A stretch of DNA of 64,000 nucleotides, taken from positions 186,001 to 250,000 of the forward strand of contig OY762510.1 in the NCBI GenBank assembly GCA_963665935.1. The letters are read 5' to 3'. Below the pieces are notes generated by a model. That model did no database searches. It saw only the letters and a program-made list of their open reading frames with translations, and was not told the DNA's origin. Made by a program: the position numbers and the translations under genes. This DNA is from Syntrophus sp963665935. Lineage in GTDB: Bacteria > Desulfobacterota > Syntrophia > Syntrophales > Syntrophaceae. Below, piece after piece: positions 52,990 through 62,078 of this stretch. Each line of letters starts with the position of its first letter. Within the stretch, counting starts at the first letter, position 1.

Positions 52990-53613
52990 TTATATTTCGA
53001 GCGCTTCTTCGGATTGTGTCCTAATTATTTGTGCATCCTGCGTCTCAAGTACAGTATTCGAACGGGATGAATAATTGAAATAAACATAGGTATGGGCGGG
53101 TTTCAGGTCCTCCATCATGGTTTCCAGATCTTCATTTGGGTTCCACCATGTCAGGCGTTCTCCCGCAGCGGAACTCCCAGCCCTGAACGAATACGTTCCA
53201 TATCCTCCAACATTCACCCGCCAGATCCAGCGGACACTCGGATCATAAACCCGGTCCCCTGCCCCGTTGCAGCCGGCCATAAAGGGCAGCATTTCATCAA
53301 TCGTAATGACCCACCCGAAATGGGCCGCCAGGGCGGTGTAATAATCCTTCGACAGCCCTCCCAGCTCCCGCAACTTATAAAGCACAGATTCCCGCCTGGA
53401 CTGCATGACGGCATCGTCCTCCGGGGTCAGACCGCAGACCCGTTCCCAGTTCCCCAGAAGATCCGCGGTCACGTCGGGGAACATTTCCCGGAGAAGAAGG
53501 TCCGCATTGGCCTGGGCCGCATCGATGGCGGCGCCCTCCAGGGCGATGTCGTCGGCAAAAACGCCTTCCAGTTCGGCAGGGAAGAGCAGCGTCAGGGCTT
53601 CAGCGTGAGTCAT
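52990..53613 (-). CDS. Baseplate/tail protein, Mu gp48-like (DUF2313/YmfQ)
   Basis: Predicted 207 residues. The start MTHAEALTLLFPAELEGVFA and the region DLLGNWERVCGLTPEDDAVM are typical of DUF2313 tail proteins. In Mu, gp48 connects baseplate wedges to the fibres. It follows the baseplate J gene by nine bases. Confidence 0.88.
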   Translation of the reverse strand: MTHAEALTLLFPAELEGVFADDIALEGAAIDAAQANADLLLREMFPDVTADLLGNWERVCGLTPEDDAVMQSRRESVLYKLRELGGLSKDYYTALAAHFGWVITIDEMLPFMAGCNGAGDRVYDPSVRWIWRVNVGGYGTYSFRAGSSAAGERLTWWNPNEDLETMMEDLKPAHTYVYFNYSSRSNTVLETQDAQIIRTQSEEALEI

Positions 53614-53622
53614 CTTTGATTC

Positions 53623-54612
53623 CTATGATACGGTAATGGTTCCGGGCCTCAGCATCTCGTCAGTGTCCACTGTCACGTCCGCAGCCGGGGCGGAGATCAC
53701 GGCGTTTGTCGCCCCGTTGGAAATGGCGATCGCGTAAAGCTGACTCAGATAGAGCGTCTGCCCGGGTATCAGGCTGTTCAAAAGGGATTCGACCGCGGCG
53801 GCGATCGCCGTCTTGTCCACGGACCCCGTGACGGTCATCGTGACATCCTGCTCCGTAACGTCAGGCGGAAGGACGCGGATCGTCTGCGCCGTTACGGGGC
53901 GGACGTCATCGATGAAGTCCTTGACCTGGACCGTCAGGGACTTCAGGGTATAATCCTGTCCGCTCTCGAAGATGTCCTCCGCCAAACTCAACTGCAAGGC
54001 GCTGTCAACGGCGGTGACGGTGGTCTCCTCGGCGGTGTCATCGTTGACGGCGATGTCGCCGATCCGCACTGGTCCGCCGCCCGTTGTGGCGGTGAATGAC
54101 GCGCCACTATTCACAAGTTTTCCTGCCGTCGTTGCGGTGGCCGTTCCCGTCATGGCATGGGAGCTGGGGATCTCGGAACCCGTGACCGACTCGTCGGCGG
54201 TGATGATCACATCCGCCGTACCCAATCCCTGGGCCAGGGGAATGCACCAGGCGTGTTCCACATTGTCGATTTCCAGCGCCCATTTCTGGTAATCGTACTT
54301 GTTCCCGCCTGCCGGAGGCCTGCGGATGTATTCCAGGAGGCGTGTCCGGAGTTCCGCATCCGTCTCTCCCGACGTTCGGGTCAAGCCGCGTACCCAGGCG
54401 TGATGCTCAAGATTGGCGGTCTCCGCCGTGTCCGGGAAGATCTGCTTGGAAATCCAGTCCTGATATTTGTACAGGCCCCAGAGCGCCGAGGCCAGGCAGG
54501 CGGATTTGATGTAAATCAGGCTGCCCTGGGAGAGGTCCGCCTCGGGGAACTGGTTCTGCCAATCGATCAGGATGGCATTGAAGAGATCGTCGAATTCTTT
54601 CTTGAAACTCAT
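53623..54612 (-). CDS. Baseplate J-like protein (Mu gp47)
   Basis: Predicted 329 residues. The N-terminus includes GLYKYQDWISKQIFPDTAET and LEHHAWVRGLTRTSGETDAE, the conserved beginning of the gpJ/gp47 family, then RPPAGGNKYDYQKWALEI. It builds the wedge around the hub. Its start overlaps no gene; seven bases separate it from gp46. Confidence 0.93.
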   Translation of the reverse strand: MSFKKEFDDLFNAILIDWQNQFPEADLSQGSLIYIKSACLASALWGLYKYQDWISKQIFPDTAETANLEHHAWVRGLTRTSGETDAELRTRLLEYIRRPPAGGNKYDYQKWALEIDNVEHAWCIPLAQGLGTADVIITADESVTGSEIPSSHAMTGTATATTAGKLVNSGASFTATTGGGPVRIGDIAVNDDTAEETTVTAVDSALQLSLAEDIFESGQDYTLKSLTVQVKDFIDDVRPVTAQTIRVLPPDVTEQDVTMTVTGSVDKTAIAAAVESLLNSLIPGQTLYLSQLYAIAISNGATNAVISAPAADVTVDTDEMLRPGTITVS

Positions 54613-54619
54613 TTAATCC

Positions 54620-54994
54620 TCACACCACAGAGACAAAGGTTGTAAACGAGACCGGCTCCTCCCCCGATGTAGGGGTGACTTCGACCAGGAGCTTCAGCCG
54701 GTAAATGGATTCCGTCGTGTCCCGCTGGGCCGTCACGGCGACCGCCGAGGCCTTGCCGGAATCGAGCAGCCATTGAAGGGCTTCCTTGCAGTAATCCTCC
54801 GCCATCCGGATCGTCGCCAGAGTCAGTTTCGCCCGGCGCAGCAGATACAGGCGGGACCCGAAATCCGGATTCGCGAAGAAACTGCCCCGCTGAACCATGA
54901 GGGAAAGCCAGACGTTGTTCATCATGGTCTCGGCTTTGCCGAAGGTCATTTGAGCCATCCCGGTTGAATTGTCGATCGTAATGGAAAAGTCCAT
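54620..54994 (-). CDS. Baseplate protein, Mu gp46-like
   Basis: Predicted 124 residues. GSFFANPDFGSRLYLLRRAK is the gp46/gp25-type motif. The protein is a small wedge component. It lies one base from gp45 and seven from gp47, in the Mu order. Confidence 0.88.
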   Translation of the reverse strand: MDFSITIDNSTGMAQMTFGKAETMMNNVWLSLMVQRGSFFANPDFGSRLYLLRRAKLTLATIRMAEDYCKEALQWLLDSGKASAVAVTAQRDTTESIYRLKLLVEVTPTSGEEPVSFTTFVSVV

Positions 54995-54995
54995 G

Positions 54996-55547
54996 TCATT
55001 TCGCCTTGGTGATGGATGTGCAGGCGTCCTCGACCGTCAGGGACTGGTCCGGCATTTCGCCTCCGTTGTGGGTATGGCTCGTCAGCCAGTCAATGAGCCG
55101 ATCGTCGCAGATAAAGCGCAGGCCTCCCCGGTCTCCGCCCAGGTTGATCAGGGGGCTGTCCACCTGGCAGCTCGTCTCCGCCGTCACGATGGCCGTCTTG
55201 CAGGACACCTCCACATCGTTTTCCACGGAGGCCGTCAGTTTGTTCCCGCAGACAATCTCTATCGTTTTGTCCCTCTTAAAGTGGATCTTGTCGCCCTCGT
55301 CGGTATAGATGCAGACTTCCCCGGCCTCCACGGCGATGCGGTAACGCCGGTCATCGGAGGCGACGGCGACATAATGGTTTCCCTCGTTGATCATGATCAG
55401 CTCAGAGTCCGCCAGGGGACGGGAGGAAAACCCGTAATGCTGGATGTACTCCCGGTCCTCGATGGTTTCATCCGCCCTTCCGGAAGCGGAAAACCTCTTG
55501 ATTTCACCCTCGACGCATTCCGTCATGATGCCGCGAATCATTCCCAT
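54996..55547 (-). CDS. Baseplate assembly protein, Mu gp45-like (central spike)
   Basis: Predicted 183 residues. Conserved features are IQHYGFSSRPLADSELIMIN near the N-terminus and a C-terminal beta region with the pair THTHNGG, probably the metal-binding apex of the membrane-piercing spike. The start overlaps the stop of the preceding gene as TAATG. Confidence 0.88.
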   Translation of the reverse strand: MGMIRGIMTECVEGEIKRFSASGRADETIEDREYIQHYGFSSRPLADSELIMINEGNHYVAVASDDRRYRIAVEAGEVCIYTDEGDKIHFKRDKTIEIVCGNKLTASVENDVEVSCKTAIVTAETSCQVDSPLINLGGDRGGLRFICDDRLIDWLTSHTHNGGEMPDQSLTVEDACTSITKAK

Positions 55548-56584
55548 TACACGAGCCCCACCTTGCTGATCTTCAGCCGTGTCGACGGCCCCATATTCTT
55601 GTCCAGGTCAAACGTCCGGCCATAGATCAGATAGACACCGTCCAGGTCCTGCACTTCATCCTTCACGCGGACCAGTTCGTTGATCGTCCAGTTCTTCCCG
55701 TTCTGGCTGTGCCGGGCCACCGTGGCGGAATACTGCCAGCCTTCCTGCCTGCCCTTCTCCATCATCAGCCTGGCCAGGAGCGCCGGTGACAGGTCGTCGT
55801 TGTTGTTGGTCTGCACAAAGGGTTTGTAGAAGGGGAACTCCTCGTCGGTCTTGCTGTTCTTGGTCTTGATGTTCGCAGCCGCCAGACCGTTTCGCCCCTG
55901 CTGCTGACCCATGACGGTGATCTTCGAATACCTCCGGGAGATGTCGTCGCACAGTTCACTGTCCAAGGCATTGTTCCCGGCGCTGTCCTTTTTCTTCAGC
56001 TGGAGAGAAAAGGCCGGTTCGCCCTTCGCCTTTGGCCGCCCGAAGACCAGGGTCCCGTCCGGCAGGGAATAAAAGATCAGGCCGCGGGTAATGGCCGCTG
56101 ACTTCAGGACATCGAAGATGGTCATCCCCGGTTCGATCTGCATGATCTTCTGGGGTGCATCGATCATGTCCGTGGTGACCTTGTCCTTCCCGGTAACGCT
56201 CTTCTGGTAGACGATGGATTTCCGGTTGATGTAGGGGACCGTCGGGAGCAGCAGTTCCGCCAGTTCCTTGATGGACTTGTTCTTCACGGACACGAAGGAC
56301 TCACAGCAGGAGTCCACGAGGAGCCCCATCAGATCCCGGCCTTCGACAGAGAGCGTCTGGCCGTTCTTCGACACCCGGCGGGTTACACGATCGATGATCC
56401 CGGTCAGTTCCTTCCGGTCATTGACAAAAACCTCGCAGCGCATCCCCGCCTTCACGGCTGTTTCCGGGACGGAGAGCTCCAGGCGGAAGGCATCCGCCGG
56501 GGTATAGAGATCGGCATCGATGCTGTAGGAGATAAAGTGCTCGATGGCCTTGTCGCCGATCCTGAGAGAGATCTTATCGGACAT
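55547..56584 (-). CDS. Baseplate hub protein, Mu gpP (gp44)-like
   Basis: Predicted 345 residues. The N-terminal beta domain (SYSIDADLYTPADAFRLELS, then VEGRDLMGLLVDSC) and the C-terminal part match the gpP/gpD hub proteins that form the ring below the tube and hold the spike. It overlaps the DNA-circulation gene by 11 bases and the gp45 gene by one. Confidence 0.88.
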   Translation of the reverse strand: MSDKISLRIGDKAIEHFISYSIDADLYTPADAFRLELSVPETAVKAGMRCEVFVNDRKELTGIIDRVTRRVSKNGQTLSVEGRDLMGLLVDSCCESFVSVKNKSIKELAELLLPTVPYINRKSIVYQKSVTGKDKVTTDMIDAPQKIMQIEPGMTIFDVLKSAAITRGLIFYSLPDGTLVFGRPKAKGEPAFSLQLKKKDSAGNNALDSELCDDISRRYSKITVMGQQQGRNGLAAANIKTKNSKTDEEFPFYKPFVQTNNNDDLSPALLARLMMEKGRQEGWQYSATVARHSQNGKNWTINELVRVKDEVQDLDGVYLIYGRTFDLDKNMGPSTRLKISKVGLV

Positions 56585-57896
56585 AGACGAGGACCTCCCC
56601 GGAGGAAAAGTTCGGGTTGCGGATCTGCTGGTTGACCTTCAGGAGCCGCTCTGCGTCGGTATAGGGCAAGCCGTATTTCAGACAGACCAGGTGCAGCGGC
56701 ATGGCGTTGTCCAGCCTGACCGCCTGCATTTTCTCCCGCTCCAGGCGCACCGCGTTGACGTGATCCAGCAGGGCCGCCGCCATCGTCTTCAGGCTCTCCA
56801 TCTCCCTGGCCAGTTCCACCGCCTCATCGATGCGGCGCCGGGCGATAGCAAGGGTATTTTCCAGTTCCGGAAGCGTCATGACTTCATAATCCGCGGCGTC
56901 GTCATCCGTTGCGGTCAGGGATTCCGATGTGCCGACGGCTGCCTGGTAGGCGGCCTGGTCCTCCTCGAAGACCTGGGCGACTTCGAGGGCCATGCGCTGG
57001 GCGCAGGCAATCTTCAGGTGATGCTTGCTGATGTTGCTGCCGTTCTCCTCATCCGACCCGGTGATGGAATCGCCCAGGTCTTCGAAGGCGTCCTCCAGGT
57101 CATCCATCGCCAGATCGAGGTTGTCGACGAACTGGGACGGGAAATTGCGCACCGTGTCGCAGAGGCGGGCGGTCTTCTCCAGGGCTCCGGAGATCGTGCC
57201 GGCCACGCGCCCAGGGATGTTCAAGGCATACGTCAGGGTCGCCTGCAGGGAGTTCACCGGGGAGATGACGGCGTTCACCGTCGCCTGGGCCGTGTTGAGG
57301 TATCGCTCGACCGTCCCGACGACGGCCCTGGCCTTGGCGGTATAATCCTGTACCTGGGAATACATCGTCTTTGCCGTGTCCAGGGTCCTGTCCAGAACGG
57401 AGGCGTCATCAGCGGAAAGACAGTCCCGGAAATCCTCGGACAAGGCTCCACACTGTTCATCCTGCCCTGCGGCGTAGGCCTCCTCCACCGTGGAAAGGAC
57501 GGACGATGTCGTCCGGGGCTCGATCGTCCCCCGCATCTGCTCGACAAAGGCAATGTCCACCTCGGCGCAGCGCCTCCGCTCGTCATGGCGGATATGGAGC
57601 GACTCGATCTTGCCCTTGATCAACCCATATTTGGGATGATCGAAGTCCACCAGGTTGGGGTGATCCTCCAGGATGCCCATCAGGACAAAGTGGTTGTCGT
57701 AATTGGTGTTGTCGGCGTTGTCGTAAAAGTAGGCCCGCACCCGGATCTGATGGGCACGCTGTCCCATGTCCTCCAGGTCCGATCCGTCCGCATAGGGGTA
57801 ATCGTAACGGACGATGGCCGAGTCGAAGGAATCGTCGATGTCCTCCATCTCCAGGGGAATCCCCCCGATGCTGCCGACAAATAGTTCTTCCGCCAT
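56574..57896 (-). CDS. DNA circulation/tail protein, Mu gpN-like
   Basis: Predicted 440 residues. The N-terminal ~95 residues (GGIPLEMEDIDDSFDSAIVR and KYGLIKGKIESLHI) are the DNA_circ_N domain; the middle is long and helical, and the end (YGLPYTDAERLLKVNQQIRN) resembles a LysM-like tail domain. In Mu this protein belongs to the baseplate. The start overlaps the tape-measure stop (TAATG). Confidence 0.9.
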   Translation of the reverse strand: MAEELFVGSIGGIPLEMEDIDDSFDSAIVRYDYPYADGSDLEDMGQRAHQIRVRAYFYDNADNTNYDNHFVLMGILEDHPNLVDFDHPKYGLIKGKIESLHIRHDERRRCAEVDIAFVEQMRGTIEPRTTSSVLSTVEEAYAAGQDEQCGALSEDFRDCLSADDASVLDRTLDTAKTMYSQVQDYTAKARAVVGTVERYLNTAQATVNAVISPVNSLQATLTYALNIPGRVAGTISGALEKTARLCDTVRNFPSQFVDNLDLAMDDLEDAFEDLGDSITGSDEENGSNISKHHLKIACAQRMALEVAQVFEEDQAAYQAAVGTSESLTATDDDAADYEVMTLPELENTLAIARRRIDEAVELAREMESLKTMAAALLDHVNAVRLEREKMQAVRLDNAMPLHLVCLKYGLPYTDAERLLKVNQQIRNPNFSSGEVLVYVR

Positions 57897-59569
57897 TAGA
57901 ATCCACCCCGCCAGAGTTTGACATCCAGGCTTGTGTTGAGATCATTGGAGACGGCCATCACCTGTCCCTGCTGGTCCACCCGGACCGAGAGGTTGACCTG
58001 GTTTTTCTGCTGGTCCTTCTTCTGCATCATGTTCTTGATCAGCATGACCAACCCGCCCGCAACGGCCGTCCCGCCGACGGCGAGCCCTACCGGTGAAGTG
58101 AGCATCGGAAGAAGGCGCATGGCAATCGGGGCGATCTTGGCCAGCCCTCCGAGCACCGTCTTTGCCGCGGTCCCGGTTGCCGCCGCTCCGGCAACACCTG
58201 CCGCTGAACCGGCCAGGCTGCTCAATCCGGATCCTCCGGGCCAGTTGGTGACGAAAACCGGCGTGACGCCCGTGGCGGCCTGGACGGCTTTCCCTTCGGC
58301 AATCCCGAGTCCGGTTCCGGCCTTACCTTTCAGGAATCCCCCGATGGCCTTGCCGCCGAATTTACCGGCCAGCAGGGCCGCAGCCCCCAGAGCAAGGCCG
58401 CCGCCGATCATCTGACCGCCGGAGAGGCCCGCGCCGCCTTCCTTCTTGCTGTTCATGCCCCAGCGGAGGAGATCGGCCAGGGTCTTGTTGATTGGCGAAA
58501 CGAAATTGTCTGCCGCCTCAAGAAGAACAGCCTTCAGCCTCCCGGCCTGATCAACGAGGTTTCGCGTGGCTTCCGGCATATCCCGCTTCAGGGTTCCACC
58601 GGCATTGCCGATTTCCTGGGAGAATTTGCGAACGGCATCGAGGGAGTCCCCGCTCAAAAGGGTCTTCAGCCCCTTGATCGTGTCCAGGTCCGCCTTGCCG
58701 AAGGCCGACTGGATAAACTCCGCCCGCTGGGCATCCGTTTTCAGGGTGGCGTATTTCTTCCGGATATCCTCGATCACGGCGACGGCGTCACGTCGCGCCC
58801 CCTTGGAATCGAAGAACGAGACGCCGGTTGCCTTCTGGGCCTCCTGCATGTACTTCAGATTCGTGAAGACCCGCAGTGTGCTGTCCGCCAGGGTTGCCAG
58901 GCGCTCCGGCTGCCGCTCGATCTTGGACAGGGCTTCAACAAAGCCCAAGGTGGAATTGAAGTTCATCCCCGCCGAAGCGGCATTGACCCCGACCCGGGCA
59001 AAGATGTCAGAGAGGTTTTCCAGCTCGGCATTGCCCAGGCGTCCTGCAACGGTCATCTTGTCCAGGAGTTCCAGGGCCATTCCCGGCTTTTCCAGGTCGA
59101 ACTGGAAGGCTTGCGCCGCAACGGTAAGCCCGTTGGCCAGGGTCTTGGCATCTGCCCCGGTCACGGCCATCGCCTTATTGACCCCGTCCAGGGTCGCCTT
59201 GGCCTCCTTCATGTTCAGGCCGCTCTGCACCAGGACATTGAAGCCTTCCTTCAGGTTGTCCAGGCTCTGGCCGGATTCCTTTCCGAGGCGGAAGAGGTCG
59301 CTGCGGAGTTCCTGAACCTGCTTCTTTGTGGCCCCGGCGGTCTGGCCGATCTGCGTGAGGGACTTGTCCAACTGCGCCGACTTCCAGGCCGTGGCCGCTG
59401 CACCGATCGTCACGCCCATCGCGGCGAAGGCGCTCGCCACCATGGATGCGGTGGACTTCGCCTTGGACGCAAAAGCGGAAAGGCCGCGCTCGCCCTGCCG
59501 CATCCCGGAAGTGAATTTCCGGGCGTCGGCGGCGAGTTCAATCAAGACCTTCATGGATGAATCAGCCAC
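57896..59569 (-). CDS. Tail tape measure protein
   Basis: Predicted 557 residues. It opens with ADSSMKVLIELAADARKFTS and ATAWKSAQLDKSLTQIGQTA, typical of TP901-type tape measures, and has hydrophobic Gly/Ala-rich segments at ~390-540 that may insert into the host membrane. With about 1.5 angstrom per residue, the tail would be roughly 85 nm or somewhat less (inference). It is preceded by the overlapping chaperone frames, the usual arrangement. Confidence 0.92.
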   Translation of the reverse strand: MADSSMKVLIELAADARKFTSGMRQGERGLSAFASKAKSTASMVASAFAAMGVTIGAAATAWKSAQLDKSLTQIGQTAGATKKQVQELRSDLFRLGKESGQSLDNLKEGFNVLVQSGLNMKEAKATLDGVNKAMAVTGADAKTLANGLTVAAQAFQFDLEKPGMALELLDKMTVAGRLGNAELENLSDIFARVGVNAASAGMNFNSTLGFVEALSKIERQPERLATLADSTLRVFTNLKYMQEAQKATGVSFFDSKGARRDAVAVIEDIRKKYATLKTDAQRAEFIQSAFGKADLDTIKGLKTLLSGDSLDAVRKFSQEIGNAGGTLKRDMPEATRNLVDQAGRLKAVLLEAADNFVSPINKTLADLLRWGMNSKKEGGAGLSGGQMIGGGLALGAAALLAGKFGGKAIGGFLKGKAGTGLGIAEGKAVQAATGVTPVFVTNWPGGSGLSSLAGSAAGVAGAAATGTAAKTVLGGLAKIAPIAMRLLPMLTSPVGLAVGGTAVAGGLVMLIKNMMQKKDQQKNQVNLSVRVDQQGQVMAVSNDLNTSLDVKLWRGGF

Positions 59570-59571
59570 GG

Positions 59572-59790
59572 TTATTTCCTCTTGACCTTGTACTTCACGG
59601 TTTTCCCTTCATCCGGGTTGACCAGGTCACTCCATGTTTCCAGGAGTGTATCCGCCTCGATGGCCGGCATGGCCAGAATGGATTGGTAATCGACGCCCAG
59701 CTTGAGCAGGGCGACGATCTTGGAATAAATCTCTTTATGCCTCCGAGAGAAACGACTTGCGGCGCTCCTCCAGACGCGCCGCTGCCGCAC
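59572..59790 (-). CDS. Tail assembly chaperone, downstream frame (T-like part)
   Basis: Predicted 72 codons from a GTG at 59790, which lacks a ribosome site and directly follows a stop in its own frame. Protein-like sequence (HKEIYSKIVALLKLGVDYQS, ILAMPAIEADTLLETWSDLV) begins only near the end of the overlap with the upstream frame. It is therefore best read as the extension of the chaperone made by ribosomal frameshifting. The frame is +1 (equal to -2) relative to the upstream gene. Confidence 0.65.
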   Translation of the reverse strand: MRQRRVWRSAASRFSRRHKEIYSKIVALLKLGVDYQSILAMPAIEADTLLETWSDLVNPDEGKTVKYKVKRK

Positions 59791-60055
59791 TCAAGGCATT
59801 GAAATCCGCCGGGGTGAGCCCGAGGAGCAGATCCGGCGTGACCTCGTGCTCGGGGATCTCCCCGATGGAGAGGACCTGCCCAGCCAGGATGCACAGGCCA
59901 AGATAGGCGGAGTTTTTCTCCGCCCGGACCGCGATGTCCGGTTCGTCATACACCGCGATCGTGTCGGCGATGGTCTGCTCCCTGATCTCAAAATCCTTGT
60001 GGACCTGACCATCCTTCTCCACGCCGATCGGCAGGGTTCCTTTTTCCGTCAGCAT
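59735..60055 (-). CDS. Tail assembly chaperone, upstream frame (Mu gp41-like)
   Basis: Predicted 106 residues. It lies between the tube gene and the tape-measure gene, where Mu gp41 is found. Sequence is mostly helical (FEIREQTIADTIAVYDEPDI, ITRS-free) with LLLGLTPADFNALSAAAARL near the end. It overlaps the next frame by 56 bases. These proteins bind the tape measure during tail assembly. A TATA-like internal signal is not evident; frameshifting would give the longer form. Confidence 0.8.
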   Translation of the reverse strand: MLTEKGTLPIGVEKDGQVHKDFEIREQTIADTIAVYDEPDIAVRAEKNSAYLGLCILAGQVLSIGEIPEHEVTPDLLLGLTPADFNALSAAAARLEERRKSFLSEA

Positions 60056-60058
60056 GGG

Positions 60059-60421
60059 CTAGTTGTCCTTTCTATCCTTGGCTGAAAATTCCACAGTCAT
60101 GGAGGCTTCCTTGTCGCCGTCGTATTTGATGGCGCCGATCTTGGTGACATAGACGCCGGTATAGGTCCGGCGGGTTCCGTTCTGCCAGTCGATGGTGATC
60201 GTCCCGCCGGCGACCTCTTCGAAATTGAAAGGCGTGGCCTCCGAAGGGATGACGTAATCGAGCTTCAACCCGTACTGTTCTTTGGTCTTGATGTGCCCGG
60301 TACCGGACATCAGTTTTACCGTCTTGTAAACCTCGTAATCATTCTCCTCCACAGACTGGAAGTCCGTGATGTTCTGGCCGTTGATCTCCAGAAGGATTTG
60401 GGAAACAAATAATTCAGACAT
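60059..60421 (-). CDS. Tail tube protein, Mu gpM-like
   Basis: Predicted 120 residues. The protein is beta-rich (ILLEINGQNITDFQSVEEND, GTITIDWQNGTRRTYTGVYV, DGDKEASMTVEFSAKDR), the pattern of Mu-type tail tubes. It follows the sheath gene by 14 bases with a GGAGG site, and precedes the chaperone gene by three. Confidence 0.9.
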   Translation of the reverse strand: MSELFVSQILLEINGQNITDFQSVEENDYEVYKTVKLMSGTGHIKTKEQYGLKLDYVIPSEATPFNFEEVAGGTITIDWQNGTRRTYTGVYVTKIGAIKYDGDKEASMTVEFSAKDRKDN

Positions 60422-60435
60422 TTTATGTCACCTCC

Positions 60436-61878
60436 TTAAAGTAGCAGATCAATTCGACCGGCAAAGACATGGAGTCCGTTGACGACGTCCGTGGGGATCT
60501 TCGCATCGAGGCGGTTTGCATCCTGGGTGTCCCGTTCCACGAGGAGCCCGGCCTTGTTCGCCTCCACCTCTTCGACAATTTCCAGCTCTTCCAGGGCAAA
60601 GAGGACATCGAGCAGTTCGGATTTCACCTTTGCCGGGGTCTTGGAACTCAGCTTCTCCCGCGGGAACCGCAGGGCGATGCGCTCCCGGCAACACTTGCGG
60701 ACGTAGTCCAGGGTCCGGATCGTGGTGATGTCCAGGAGGGACACGTCATCGATGCCGGAGGCGTTCGTCGTGTAGGTCGAGACGGCCCGGACAATCTGCA
60801 CCGCCTCGCTGGGTCCGACCACAAGGGGCGTGACGCCGTTGTACAGGAGGCTCTCCTGCTCCGTCCGGGAAAAGCGATTTGCAACCGTGGGCGCATTGAT
60901 CTTCTTCAGTTCCAGGGTGTTCAGCGGTCGTGCCGGGTCCTCTTCCGAGGCCATGACCGCCCCCATTGCCGCCGCGATCTCGTAAGCCGGAGATTTCGTC
61001 CCGCGAAGGTACGCGCAGAGGATGCGGCCGGAATTGAGGGTCGTCCCCGCCAGGGTCGACACGGTTGCCAGGACGCCGTCATAGCCGAAGACGCCCACGG
61101 CGGGACGCTGCTCCATCGGACCGGAGATGAGATCCAGGTGGTCCTGAAGTTTCCCGAGTGCGGTGGCGTCGTCGAACTGCACGGCATACAGGGTGTAGTC
61201 GTTGGCGAAGACCGCATCCAGGGCGTCGTCGATGTCGGGGTCGACAGATCCTGGGGTTGTCTGGGCCAGGGCTGCCGTCACACCGGTTGCGGTCACGACA
61301 GCGGAGAAGTCGACCTGGTTGGCCACCGTCCCCTTGTTCCGGGCCGTGAAGGTCAGGATGTGATCGTTGGGGGTTGTCCCCTGCGCCACCGTAAAGGGCA
61401 GATCCGGATACCCGGCGTCGATGGCCGCTTTGATGGCTGCGGCAATCTGAATCGCCGTATCGGCGGAGGTGATCCCGACCTCAATGTCGACGTTCCCGAC
61501 GGAGACGGTGATCGATCCGGAGGAAGTCGCCGGTCCCGTCAGGGTCAGGGTTTCCGCCCGGGCGACCGGTGTCGAGGACGAATCGCTCAGGGCGCAGACG
61601 GTAAGATCCAGGTAGGCATACGCCTTGATTGCTGCCCTGACCATCAGATGCGCGATGCTTCCCTCGCCGAAGTATTCCGCCGCTTCGGCATCGGAAAAGA
61701 CCTGCGTCGGGACACAGGCTGCGACAGATCCAGCCGACAGGCGCTGGCCGATGATCAGGAGCTTCTGTGCATTGGCCGGCAGGGTCCGCACGGCCAGCTT
61801 GGTGTTGAATTCGAAATACTGCCCCGGCTTCCGAATGGAGCTGGGGATGTTGTCAAACGATATGTTGGGCGACGCCAT
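60436..61878 (-). CDS. Tail sheath protein, Mu gpL-like
   Basis: Predicted 480 residues. The start (SFDNIPSSIRKPGQYFEFNT) is the standard N-terminus of Mu-like sheaths (IPxxxRxPGxYxEFN). Later blocks include DDATALGKLQDHLDLISGPM and TLDYVRKCCRERIALRFPRE. It forms the contractile outer tube, so the phage is a myovirus. Its ATG overlaps the stop of the DUF2635 gene (TAATG). Confidence 0.95.
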   Translation of the reverse strand: MASPNISFDNIPSSIRKPGQYFEFNTKLAVRTLPANAQKLLIIGQRLSAGSVAACVPTQVFSDAEAAEYFGEGSIAHLMVRAAIKAYAYLDLTVCALSDSSSTPVARAETLTLTGPATSSGSITVSVGNVDIEVGITSADTAIQIAAAIKAAIDAGYPDLPFTVAQGTTPNDHILTFTARNKGTVANQVDFSAVVTATGVTAALAQTTPGSVDPDIDDALDAVFANDYTLYAVQFDDATALGKLQDHLDLISGPMEQRPAVGVFGYDGVLATVSTLAGTTLNSGRILCAYLRGTKSPAYEIAAAMGAVMASEEDPARPLNTLELKKINAPTVANRFSRTEQESLLYNGVTPLVVGPSEAVQIVRAVSTYTTNASGIDDVSLLDITTIRTLDYVRKCCRERIALRFPREKLSSKTPAKVKSELLDVLFALEELEIVEEVEANKAGLLVERDTQDANRLDAKIPTDVVNGLHVFAGRIDLLL

Positions 61879-62048
61879 TATTCACTCCCTCCTGCTTCTT
61901 TCTCCCCGGCGAGAACCAGGGAACCATCGGCGATCAGCCTCCGGTAATAGGATGTATCGGGAACTTCCACCGGGACCTGATCGGTGATGTAGTCCCGCGG
62001 CTTTCCTTCCTTCGGGCATTTCGCACCCGGGATGGCCAGAACTTTCAT
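61878..62048 (-). CDS. Mu gp38-like small protein (DUF2635)
   Basis: Predicted 56 residues, too short for most gene finders. The frame starts at the ATG at 62046-62048, with AAGGAGAAATCC upstream. The sequence MKVLAIPGAKCPKEGKPRDY, with EVPDTSYYRRLIADGSLV further on, matches DUF2635, the family found just before Mu-type sheath genes. Its stop overlaps the sheath ATG as TAATG. Its function in the phage is unknown. Confidence 0.88.
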   Translation of the reverse strand: MKVLAIPGAKCPKEGKPRDYITDQVPVEVPDTSYYRRLIADGSLVLAGEKEAGGSE

Positions 62049-62078
62049 GGATTTCTCCTTTCGCTATTCATTGTCTTG

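Noticed and set aside
60469..61947. 492-codon open frame opposite the sheath gene
   Set aside because: Low-complexity Gly/Arg/Asp-rich translation and no start signal; the sheath on the minus strand is clear.
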